NCBI RefSeq assembly: GCF_021130785.1
Contig: NC_060213.1
Location: forward strand, 70,111,501 to 70,175,500
Source: Homalodisca vitripennis
Taxonomy: Eukaryota > Arthropoda > Insecta > Hemiptera > Cicadellidae
DNA: 64,000 nt
Reading direction: 5' to 3'
Within the stretch, counting starts at the first letter, position 1; each line of letters begins with the position of its first letter. Of the stretch, positions 38,679 to 47,184 are shown piece by piece. A program made the position numbers and the translations under genes. The notes under the pieces are model-generated. The model ran no database searches. It saw nothing but the letters and a program-made list of their open reading frames with translations, and was not told where the DNA came from.

Positions 38679-39077
38679 TTAATGATCTACTTCGTCATAT
38701 TCAGGATTCTCTTCCTTAAATTTTGCGATCTCGGTCACATATTTAAATAAAATTTGCACAGGATAGTAACCGCTATCTATAATATTGTTCCAATCAACTG
38801 TATCTTTATTTTCATCCAAAAACTTTATACTCAAGTGTTGATAGAGGCAAAGAACAGACATATGATCTTTTAATTGATAATGTATATTTTCTTGAATGAA
38901 CTCTGATGATAAAGTTTGATATTTAGCAATGTTATACCAATTCAATTTGTTTACGTATAATCTCATCATATCTTCGGATAATTCATATTTTTGAGAAATA
39001 TCATCCCAATGTTCTTTTTTCAAATCTCTTTCGTGTTGCATTATAAAAAGATCGAAAGCACTGTAATGTCCCGCCAT
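38679..39077 (-). CDS. W-x-x-I repeat protein, function unknown
   Basis: An intact 132-residue frame. It contains repeats of about 25-30 residues: HWDDISQKYELSEDMM, NWYNIAKYQTLSSEFIQENI and DWNNIIDSGYYP, each of the form W-x-x-I-x-x-x-(Y)-x-L-S-x-x-(F/M)-(I/M). Similar repeats occur in proteins of several large DNA viruses and their role is generally unknown. It sits among virion genes and has the virion-type start signal TTTTTTCTTAATAAAT, but with an extra AGAG before ATGG. It may be a virion or assembly protein; that is inference. Confidence 0.6.
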   Translation of the reverse strand: MAGHYSAFDLFIMQHERDLKKEHWDDISQKYELSEDMMRLYVNKLNWYNIAKYQTLSSEFIQENIHYQLKDHMSVLCLYQHLSIKFLDENKDTVDWNNIIDSGYYPVQILFKYVTEIAKFKEENPEYDEVDH

Positions 39078-39105
39078 CTCTATTTATTAAGAAAAAATTT
39101 CAAAA

Positions 39106-39250
39106 TCAAGTTTTTATAAATTGGCTCTTTTTAGCGTTACATTCAGCACATTTTCCAGATATTCTCTTAACTCCGTTAATGTTTGCATAGTATTTTATAT
39201 CGTTTGTGGCAGTTTTCTCTTTGCAACCTCACACAGTATATGAGCGCCAT
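39106..39250 (-). CDS. small DUF5679-like zinc-ribbon protein, frameshifted
   Basis: It starts MALIYC at 39250 after TTTTCCTTATATAAATGG. A one-base shift close to the start separates this from the rest, which reads NINGVKRISGKCAECNAKKS and ends with a QFIKT-type tail at 39106. About 47 residues. The N-G...R...G-K-C-x-x-C...K-S-x-F-I-K pattern matches the short zinc ribbon DUF5679 found in large DNA viruses. The same pattern forms the N-terminus of this element's integrase (47184). The role is not known. Confidence 0.55.
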
Positions 39251-39264
39251 TTATATAAGGAAAA

Positions 39265-40400
39265 TTAGTCATCGTAACCACCTACTCCATTAAATCTGTT
39301 GTCGATGTTTTCAAAAGTTTTATCGACATCTTCTTTAAATTTATTAAAGTTTTCTTCTAGTTTATTTACTTTATCGAGATATAAATCGTTTGTATTCAAC
39401 GAGTTTATGATCAATATTCTCAAAAGTTTTTGTGGCATCTAAACTAAACTTATCAAAAGACTGCTTATTTTTTATAACTTTTTCATTAATTTCGCCAAAA
39501 GTTTTCTTCTAGTTTAATTAATTTATCATGAAGTAAAGATTGATTAGTAACTACTCTTTTAAAAACTTCACCATTTTTTCTATCGGTTTCATTAAAACCC
39601 TCTTGAAATTTAGCGAAATGTTCCAAAAAGTTTGTTATTTTTCCATAAAGATCGCCTTTATATAGATTGAAATTTTCCTCAAAATTTGTAAATTTTTCAT
39701 CACAATTTTCTATAGATCTTTTACTTCTCGCTTCAAGTTTTTCATAGACTTCTGTTGTAAAATCTTTAACATGCTGTTTATGATTCTCATAATTTTGTTT
39801 TAGTTCATTAAACATTTTAATAGGATCTTCTAATTGAATCATTACAACAACATCAAATGGATTAATTCCTTTACTAACACCGCTAATTCTTTTTCCTTTA
39901 AAATCTAAGGCATTTTTAACATTCGGATCATGTAAATCAACAATATCGATGTTTTCTGATAATTTTAGAGGTTTTAAAATTTGTTCTTTAACAACAACAT
40001 CATGTTTGTCAATACCAGGTCGAACACCGACAATTCTTTTTTTATTAGCCAAACTAACATAATTCTTTTCAACTTTGATCGCTTCAGTAATTTCATCAGC
40101 TTTTTCGATATGAGACATTAAATTGGTAAATAATTTTTTTACACCATCATCAACTTCTTTTTCCAATGTTTTTATTTTATCAGCAACTTCATTTGAACTC
40201 ATGAAATTTGCAAGTTTGTTATCATATTCTGCTTTAAAATCTTCAATCTCAACAGCAAACATATCTGAATCTGGAAGGTTTTGTAATAAATTTTCTAACT
40301 TGTTATCAAACTCATTTCTCAAACTATCAAAATTCAAACTATTATCTACATTTTGAATAATTTGTGTTCCAAATACGTCAAAAATATTTTGTGAATCCAT
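39265..40400 (-). CDS. coiled-coil fibre-like virion protein, frameshifted near the C-terminus
   Basis: The start is taken as MDSQNIFDVF at 40400, because the Polinton start signal (ACTTAATAAATATGG) touches this ATG. About 375 residues. Long heptad-rich stretches surround two short repeats, NKKRIVGVRPGIDKHDVVVK and GKRISGVSKGINPFDVVV. That K-R-I-x-G-V...D-V-V pattern resembles the hinge repeats of phage and viral tail-fibre proteins, where trimeric coiled coils and beta spirals alternate. Two one-base shifts near 39490 and 39375 cut the tail, which repeats ENFNKFKEDVDKTFENID-like units and ends GGYDD. The start overlaps the end of the protease gene by 23 bp. A host-attachment fibre is inference. 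Confidence 0.6.
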
Positions 40401-40810
40401 ATTTATTAAGTAATAATTTGTTAACAACTTCTTTAAAATCTTTACCAGTACTCAGTTCATTCAAAACAAAAACACATAAATGACCACAAATTGGGGGATC
40501 TTTATAGTCTTGAATCTGAGAATCATTGTAGTAGACGCTTGATTTTTTTCAAATATTTAATCAATTCTATAGGTGGTTTGTCCTCAATTCTTCCATACGA
40601 ATCAAAATAACATGCATTCTTATCATTTTTATAATAACAAATCCAATGCGTTCCACTTCCCATAATCGAGTCTAAATTCACAATTCCACATTCAAATTTC
40701 TTAACTTTTTCAGGTAATGTATCTCTCATGAAGATTCCTCTAAAATGTTTAATATTTTTGCAGATTCCTTCCAATTCCCCGAATGTTAAAGGTTTAAATT
40801 TTTTTTTCAA
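40378..40810 (-). CDS. adenain-like maturation cysteine protease, frameshifted
   Basis: This protease of the adenovirus type would cleave capsid precursors during maturation. Blocks in order: PLTFGELEGICKNIKHFRGI, FMRDTLPE, ECGIVNLDS, the histidine motif GTHWICYY, the acidic motif YFDSYG, then after a one-base shift near 40535 the nucleophile motif PICGHLC. The His-Asp-Cys order is that of clan CE proteases. No ATG lies at the N-terminus of the homologous region. The first in-frame ATG is within IFMRDT, and a TGA stands just upstream, next to a run of nine A shared with the end of the pX-like gene. Translation may therefore start at a non-ATG codon or enter by frameshift, or a base may be miscalled. 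Confidence 0.8.
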
Positions 40811-41245
40811 TGTTTGATTTCACGTAATTCAAAGTTTTTTCATCTAATCCAGATCCTGTAACATCTTCCAACTCTTTATCTAACCAATTTAAAATGTTTC
40901 GAACAATAGGAATCACATCTTTTTTAACGATTGGAGCAGCTTTACGAACATAAGGAACAACATTTTTAACAACTGGAATATTTTCTCCAAAAATCTAATA
41001 AATCTTTCAAAAGTCCACCATTTTTAAGTTCTTTCAACTGATTATAAGAAAATTCTATTCTGGTTCCTTTATTGTTTTTTCTTATGTTTTTCGAGTTTAT
41101 TGTATTGTCTATTTGTTAAAAATATCTTATCTTCGCCATTTTTTAGTTGATCTATTTTAAATTGAATACTAACGGGTATTTTCTTCTTAAAAGCGGATTT
41201 TATTTTTTCTTTCTGATTTTTGCTGAAATTTACATTCACCTCCAT
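40794..41245 (-). CDS. pX-like basic minor virion protein, frameshifted
   Basis: Starts MEVNVNFSKNQKEKIKSAF at 41245 after TTTTAACTATATAAATGG and ends at 40794; about 150 residues. Very lysine-rich N-terminal half (SAFKKKIP, KHKKK), then NQLKELKNGGLLKDLLD and a hydrophobic/basic VRKAAPIVKKDVIP segment, ending in a GSGLDEKT block. Small basic proteins of this design lie beside the protease in Polintons/adintoviruses and are compared with adenovirus core protein pX or pVI. Two one-base shifts, near 41085 and 40985, split it. Its 3' end overlaps the protease coding region by about 17 bp across the A-run. Confidence 0.5.
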
Positions 41246-41253
41246 TTATATAG

Positions 41254-42566
41254 TTAAAATTTCAAGTTCTCTTCGATTCCCATTCCTAGTTTTCTCTTCA
41301 AAAACATTGCTCCAGCTGTTGGAAGCGCAACAAATCTTTCACCTAAACTAGCATCTTTTGATAAAAATCTATCCATTGCTTTATCTTGCAAAACTTTATC
41401 TGCTATATGTCTGGAATTTGTGTCTCTATGTTTTTGCATAAAAAATATCGTGTTCCATAGCAGCTTGATCTAATTTATTTATACCAGGATCTCCTCTTTT
41501 TAGTCTTTTTTCGAGTTTTGTGCCAGGCCCCAGATACTGATAAGTTGGTACGTGTAATTCAAAAGGTAAATTGTTGATAAAATCATTCAAAAGTCCACTA
41601 CCCTCAATCATAGATGAACTTATTGCCGGCAAAACTCGTTTTAAATATTTAATTCCATCAGGTTTTTCAATCATTTCATCAAGTTTGTTCGAAATAAAAT
41701 CCTTAATCGCTTTCTTTTCGTTCAAAAAATTGTTATTTCCAGCCTTTTCTTGAGCATAAATATAATTAATAATTCCATCGAGTTTTGTCAAATCGTCGAT
41801 ATATCTGTATTCAATCTTATTATCACTGTATTTTCTTACACCTGATCCTTCGATTCGTTTTTTCCCAAATTGGTTTAATCAAATTGAGATATTTTTTACC
41901 TTTACTTGACTTTGGTTTTCTTAGTTGATGGATCATTTATTTTTGTAAATTGAATCAGATTTCCATAAAATTTCAGTATACTTTTTCAAGTCCTTCTTCA
42001 GAATATAAACCGTCTTTTGGAACATCAGTGCCTGTTAATAATCTCCATAAACCTTGAGTTCCTTCATATGTTTTTTCATTAATAATGATATCATTATGCT
42101 CAAAATTCACGGGCAAATTTCCAATCATAAAACTTTTCTTTTTTCTGTCCCAATACAAACCAAATTTATCATCCTTTGCTCTAGGAAGAAATTTTTTACC
42201 AATTTCACCAATTATTATATCCGTTGTTCCAGGACTTATTGGTTCAACTATTGTAGATTCTTCAATGATTCTAGGTCTAAATGGTGTTGACGATGGTAAT
42301 TTTGGCAATTCAAACTCAGATTCTGGTATCGAAATATCAGCAAATTGTCGCACAACTGGAACCAAATTCATCAAATTTTGATTATCGCTTAAAACATTTT
42401 CAATGTTGCCCTCAACATTTTTTATTGCAGAAGTTACAGGTTGATTAATTTTTTGAATAAATTCTTGTTCTTCTTCATCCATTCGAATCTGTTCTTTAAA
42501 TTCTTTGATTAATTTCTTTTCGATTTGATCAAGTTTTTTCGCTTCTTCAGAAGTTTTTTTCGCCAT
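41254..42566 (-). CDS. minor capsid protein with C-terminal parvovirus-type phospholipase A2, frameshifted
   Basis: Starts MAKKTSEEAKKLDQIEKK at 42566 after TTTTCCTAAATAAATGG; about 430 residues. Part 1 is a charged helix. Part 2 is a conserved Polinton block, GLYWDRKKKSFMIGNLPV and TYEGTQGLWRLLTG. Part 3 is KYSDNKIEYRYIDDL and AGNNNFLNEK. Part 4 is a secreted-type phospholipase A2: calcium loop YLGPGT, then GDPGINKLDQAAMEHDIFY, with the His-Asp catalytic dyad, and HIADKVL. Parvoviral VP1 uses such a domain to leave the endosome, so a membrane-penetration role is likely. One-base shifts near 41985, 41925-41860 and 41445 break the frame. The stop is 8 bp before the pX-like start. Confidence 0.75.
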
Positions 42567-42579
42567 TTATTTAGGAAAA

Positions 42580-42876
42580 TTTTGAAACGTGGAACGTGGA
42601 AACGTGAACACGAAACGTGAACGTGGAACGTAAAACGTGAACGTGGAACGTGAAACACGAACGTGAAACGTAAACACGAACGTAAAACATGAACGTGAAA
42701 CGTAAACACGAACGTAAAACATGAACGTGAAACACGAACGTGAAACATGAACGTGAACGTGGAACGTGAACGAGAACGTGAAACATGAACGAGAACGTGA
42801 ACGAGAACGTGAACATGAACGAGAACGTGAACACGAAACGTGGAACGTGAACACGAAACGTGAAAACGTGAACAGA
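42580..42876 (-). repeat. ACGTGAA minisatellite inside the Polinton
   Basis: About 295 bp built almost only from GAACGTG, AAACGTG and AACACG-type heptamers and hexamers, including a 32-bp unit repeated in tandem at about 42667-42730. All minus frames stay open and give HVHVSRSRFTF-like peptides, a by-product of the repeat. It occupies the gap between the minor capsid start signal and the ATPase stop. Confidence 0.85.
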
Positions 42877-42952
42877 TTTATCGTTTTTTTCTGTTATTTT
42901 CATAATGTAAATAAAAATTAAAGATAATATAAAAATAATTGTAACAAATATT

Positions 42953-43631
42953 TTATCGAGACCACTGAGCAGCATTTATATTAGAAAATGTATTCAGATA
43001 TTTACCATTTTTAGGCTTCAAAGTTAGATTAATAGTTAAAAATCCGTAGTCTTCCTTCCAAATTTTATCACATAACTCAATAAAGTGGTTAAAACTCATA
43101 TCAGATCCCACATAATTGTTATAAATCTTTCTCGAATAGTGATCATCTTGCTTAAAAACACACAACATATTCAAATTATTTCTTATAACTTGTTTATCAA
43201 CCTTTGAAAAGCATTGGAAAGATAGATACAAGATATGTTTTTGTGACGGGACATTACGAAAATATTCCTTAATAACGTCTTGATTTTCTAAAATACAATC
43301 ATCAAAAACGATTAACGAATTGGGTTTACATTCGCTTAACGGAACTATGTCCTCAGAAGCATTATAAAAATGTGATATTTTTTTTGTTTAAGTTTTTCTC
43401 AATATTTTCAAATCTTTCTTGTAATTTTTTATAGGCGTCTTGTTCTAAAGATTTACTAAAAACATACAAATTGGAATAAGGAATCAACCTATTGTAGATA
43501 AAATTCAATAGTAAAGTTGTTTTTCCACATCCACTTGAACCAACAATTAACAATCTGATTGGTTGATCTTTCTTATTTTCTTCAAACGTTTGAAGTTTTA
43601 TCTGATCTTTTTGCTTTAAAAATTTCTCCAT
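42953..43631 (-). CDS. FtsK/HerA-type genome-packaging ATPase, frameshifted
   Basis: The ATPase that would pump DNA into capsids. It starts MEKFLKQKDQIKLQ at 43631 after TCTTCTATTTAAATGG. The Walker A motif IVGSSGCGKTTLL lies at residues 30-42, the Walker B motif LIVFDDCI near 43300, and a conserved HILYLSFQCFSKVD segment with the terminal glutamine/arginine region follows (to AAQWSR at 42956). Length is about 225 residues, normal for Polinton ATPases. A single one-base shift near 43378, in a run of T next to KKNITF, splits it. It is divergent from the jelly-roll candidate at 43673 with 41 bp between them. Confidence 0.85.
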
Positions 43632-43672
43632 TTAAATAGAAGATTTTTCATCTTGAAGCAACGCTTGCGAAA

Positions 43673-44473
43673 ATGAAGCTGTTCAAGTTGACTTCAGAAA
43701 GCTCTAAATTAGTTTTAAACTTGGAACATCCTATTCATTTAGAGGAAGAATCAAATTATTTTATCGGTTTAAGCGGCTTTTATTCTGATAATTTTGTAAT
43801 AAATATTAGTGAAAGTTCTCCTTATTGTATAGGATTTAGTGAGAAGAACATAACAAAATATTATGGTTTAAACAAAGGATATTATACTTTCGATCAAATT
43901 AAAAATTCCCTTAAAAATTATCTGAAAACATTCAAACAATCAGATAAATCTTTAAACTTTGACGAAAAACAAGTTTGAAATGCAAAAAAAATTATCTCTC
44001 TAATAAAATTCAAATAAAATCACCAGTAAGAATAATGTTTTCAGCAATTATTGTAGATTTGTTAGGGTTTGTTCAAGAAACTATTGAGCCAAATCAGGTA
44101 TATTTAGGAAATAAAAACGCCAAAATTTAGACCGTTCGATGTAATTGAAGTGCACTGCAATCTCGTTGAACCTAGTTTTGAAAATCATACCGAACATTTA
44201 CACAAAGAATCTGAAATTTTGTACACTTTTTTCCCAAATGTTGCTTATGGATCAAAAATCAGTGAAAAAAAACCGAATGAAATCGATTATATTCCAATTA
44301 GAAAAAATATTAAAAGAATTCAAAAAATCGTTCTGACTATTCAAGACTCTGAGGGAAACTTATTAAATAATGAGAGTAAAAACAACAATTTATTTAAGAT
44401 TGTCGAAAGAATGATGAATCAAGGGGAGCTATTGAATAGCTTACCTTTAAATTTTCAAGAAAACAACTTTTGA
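43673..44473 (+). CDS. conserved Polinton virion protein (penton/minor capsid candidate), frameshifted
   Basis: About 265 residues on the plus strand. It starts MKLFKLTSESSKLVLN and continues NYFIGLSGFYSDNFVINI and YYTFDQIKNSLKNYLK. After one-base shifts near 43970 and 44125 it continues with a DLLGFVQETI block, then FDVIEVHCNLVEPSFENH, FFPNVAYGSKISEK and IQKIVLTIQDSEGNLLN. The alternating hydrophobic pattern fits a beta-sandwich. The segment around VHCNLVEPS recurs in many invertebrate Polintons beside ATPase and capsid genes, so a penton-type minor capsid protein is the best guess. It lacks the usual CTATWTAA signal at its ATG. Confidence 0.55.
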
Positions 44474-44476
44474 ATG

Positions 44477-44580
44477 TATAAATTACAAGAGTCTATGCCA
44501 TAGACCCTTTCAAAATCTTCATCCTGACACTGTTTTTATCAATGAATCTGGCCTTTATTCTCGAAATAAAAATTACTAGT
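44477..44580 (+). pseudogene. BRO gene remnant
   Basis: About 100 bp upstream of the full BRO gene read in part as DTVFINESGLYSR, nearly the same as NTVFINEAGIYSL inside the BRO-N domain of the next gene. It is the trace of a second, tandem BRO copy; both ends are lost. Confidence 0.55.
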
Positions 44581-44601
44581 TAATTTTTTTTTTCTATCTA
44601 A

Positions 44602-45407
44602 ATGGAGTCAGTTGTGAATCTACTCAAATTCAATAATAAAGAAATTTTAACATTTGTTGACGAAAATAATGAATTTTGGTTTAAGGCGAAAGATGTTGCA
44701 GAGGTGTTAGAATATAAAGATACGAAGAAAGCAATTAAAGAACATGTCAAAGAAAAAATATAAAAAAAGCTTTCGAAAACATACATTCTGAAGGTAGGGG
44801 TGATTCGCCCCCGCCTTCAAACTTTCAAAAAAACACTGTTTTCATCAATGAAGCAGGCATATATTCTTTAATCTTGAAATCTAAAATGAAAATAGCAGAA
44901 ATGTTTCAAGATTGGGTTTTAGAAGAAGTTTTACCAAGTATTCGTAAATTTGGTGTGTACAAACTTGAAAACGAAAATAAGCAGTTAAAAGATGAAATAA
45001 AACAGTTACAAATTTCAGGTCAAATGAAATCCTTGAAAATAGAGAATCAAGAATTGCGAATGGAATTAATGAAAGAGAGATATGATATGTAAAAATTTTG
45101 ATAAGAAAAAAGCACCATGTTTTTGTATTAATTAAGAAGAATCACATGTGGGAATGGCCTTATTATGTTATCAGAGCTCAGAAACGAGAAATACCAAACC
45201 GATTAAAACATCTAAAAATAAATTATCCTGAATTAGAGATTTTGTTTCATTGATGACGAACCAAATTCTATCAATCTCTACAACCAAATGAAAGAATCTT
45301 TGAATATTTTATACAACGGAAATCATTTTACTACAAATATGGCAGAATCTCGACTGATTTATAGAATATCTAAATTACACGATGAAAATGTTTCTAAATT
45401 TTACTAA
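44602..45407 (+). CDS. bro: BRO-family DNA-binding protein, frameshifted
   Basis: Starts MESVVNLLKFNNKEILTF at 44602 after TTTTTCTATCTAAATGG; about 265 residues. The BRO-N domain is recognised from FWFKAKDVAEVLEYKDTKKA, then TVFINEAGIYSLILKSKM and FQDWVLEEVLPSIRKFGVY. A coiled coil, ENENKQLKDEIKQLQ, follows, then a C-terminal BRO-type domain with YYVIRAQKREI, NSINLYNQMKESL and NGNHF. BRO proteins of baculoviruses, ascoviruses and phages bind nucleic acid and influence host or viral gene expression. One-base shifts near 44760, 45090 and 45245 break it. It is one of the few plus-strand genes of the element and probably an acquired regulatory gene. Confidence 0.75.
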
Positions 45408-45419
45408 AAACTCTCGATT

Positions 45420-45733
45420 TATTATATTTTGTTTGTAAATGTTTAGCATAACTAGGTAACCATCGTAGAATTTTTTTTTTCATATTCACAAGGCATTTCG
45501 TTTTTATAACTTTCGCTGAAAATTTTTTTTAGCACAATCTTTGCAAAAAGCATCTTTTCTATCTTTACTATACTGCCAGTTATTAAATTCAGAAATATTT
45601 TTTAATTTCTTTACAAAAGTAAACACTTTTTCTCTTCTAAAGTTAATTTGTTCATTTTAACGTATAATTCCTTACAATAACAGTCTTTTCTATTCTCTTC
45701 TTGACACTTTGTACATTTCTTTTGAGACTCCAT
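45420..45733 (-). pseudogene. degenerate duplicate of the zinc-finger gene at 46150
   Basis: Starts MESQKKCTKCQEENRKD at 45733 after TTTTTTCTATATAAATGG. It aligns with the intact neighbour at 45767-46150 (CTKC; ELY.K..KLTLE; an FCKDC-like ribbon; YQKH-type tail) but lacks part of the first ribbon and is shifted in at least two places. The flanking sequence TTACACGATGAAAATG also appears twice (about 45374 and 45750), so the duplication included the 3' end of the BRO gene. Confidence 0.65.
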
Positions 45734-45766
45734 TTATATAGAAAAAATTATTACACGATGAAAATG

Positions 45767-46150
45767 TTAAACTCTTAACTTATGATATTTGGTTTGTAAA
45801 TGTTTTTGATAATTATTTAACCATTTTATAGTTCTTCCACATTCACATTGAGTATCTTCATAATATAATCTATGAAGATTCTTCTTTACACAATCTTTAC
45901 AATATGAGTCTTTCTTATCTCTACTATAGTGATCACTATTAAACTCTGAAATTTTTTTAGTTTCTTTACATTTAAGACATTCTTTATCTTCCAAAGTTAA
46001 TTTTTCTATTTTATCATACAATTCTTTATGATATTCCCTTTCACAATCTTTGCAATTATAATGCATTCCATCGTTCCTATTTTTATCTTTATAAAATTCA
46101 TTTAAATCTTTAAATTCTTTGCACTTTGTACATTTCTTTTGATGCGCCAT
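45767..46150 (-). CDS. multi-ribbon zinc-finger protein
   Basis: An intact 127-residue frame from 46150 after TTTTCTCTATATAAATGG. It has three metal-binding units: CTKCKEFKDLNEFYKDK ending in CKDC, then CLKCKETKKISEFNSDHY ending in CKDC, and a C-terminal CECG...NYQKHLQTKYH resembling a C2H2 finger. The CTKC-x-E-F-K-x-L-x-E-F-Y pattern is common in phage and viral HNH/endonuclease VII-type proteins, but no catalytic HNH residues follow. It probably binds nucleic acid. It sits between the BRO gene and the integrase stop, 20 bp away. Confidence 0.65.
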   Translation of the reverse strand: MAHQKKCTKCKEFKDLNEFYKDKNRNDGMHYNCKDCEREYHKELYDKIEKLTLEDKECLKCKETKKISEFNSDHYSRDKKDSYCKDCVKKNLHRLYYEDTQCECGRTIKWLNNYQKHLQTKYHKLRV

Positions 46151-46170
46151 TTATATAGAGAAAATTTATA

Positions 46171-47184
46171 TTACAGTTTTGACTTCTTCAATTCATATTC
46201 ATAAAACTTTCCGGTTATTTCTTCATTATTTAAATCTTTTATACTATAAGTTACAGGATCTGTGTTATTAATTTGATAAATCACAAAGATTTCTCTTGAC
46301 CAATTGTTCTTATATTTGTTCGAAAATGTTTGTTTTTTACTAACAATACTTACATGATCATTGACTTTAAATTTTAGTTTTCGTGTGAATTTCAGGTGGA
46401 ACATACTTGAAAACGGTCTCTAATAACTCCTTTTCTGCATCCTTATCTACGTCTTTCGGTTTCATTTTGATTGTGCTGTGAACTGTATCGTTATAATTGT
46501 TTACGATTTTTTGAAGAATATCGATCCATTTAAAGTTTTTTATTAATCTCAAAAATTACTTTCATTCTCTCATTTTGAGTTCTGTTATATCTCTCTACAA
46601 TACTTGATTTCTCTTCGTTTTCAGTATGATAAATCTTAATGTTATATTTCCTCAAAACATCGTTAAATTCTTTATTTTTAAACTCTAAACCCTTATCTGT
46701 AATGAAGTAGGTTAGGAGGTTTGTGATTGATCCTTATGGCATCTTTTACTATATCTTCGAAGGCTTTTGAAACATCTTTACCGTTTTTTCTTTTGATAGC
46801 TCTTGACCAAGCATATTTTGAGAAAGTATCAATAACATTTAACATATACTTGAATCCATCATTTTGATCCGAATAGTTAGACATTATAACTAAATCTGCT
46901 GCCCATAAATCGTCAATTCCTAATGTTATAATTTTTCTCTTTTTAAACTTCTTTCGTACCGGTGCATGAATTTCTCTAGCTTCAATCTCGATTTCTTCCT
47001 TATTCTTAGATTCTTTCTTTACTTGTTTTTCATAAGGATTCTTTATAAATTTACTCTTATTTGTCTTACATTTTGAACATTTTGCTGCAATTCTATACAA
47101 TCCGTTTTGAGTTTGAACAATCTTAGAATCTATATTTTTCGTTTTCTTTTTACACTTGTGACAGTGAATTAAATCATCTTCCAT
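46171..47184 (-). CDS. int: Polinton integrase (RVE, DD35E), frameshifted
   Basis: This enzyme would insert the element and create the 6-bp duplication. It starts MEDDLIHCHKCKKKTKNI at 47184, its ATG directly abutting the polymerase stop codon. N-terminal DUF5679-like zinc ribbon (CHKC...CSKC, residues 8-40, followed by NKSKFIK), then the catalytic core: first aspartate in LWAADLVIMS, YMLNVIDTFSKYAW, second aspartate in ITDKGLEF near 46690, and glutamate in SSIVERYN near 46600, with D35E-like spacing. The C-terminal SH3/chromo-like part has KFKVNDHVSI and NWSREIFVI. About 335 residues. One-base shifts near 46690, 46545 and 46385 divide it into pieces. Confidence 0.85.

Noticed and set aside
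42509..42975. Overlapping minus-strand reading frames rich in HV, SRS and FTF
   Set aside because: All three frames stay open only because the ACGTGAA minisatellite lacks stops; no start signal and no conserved residues.
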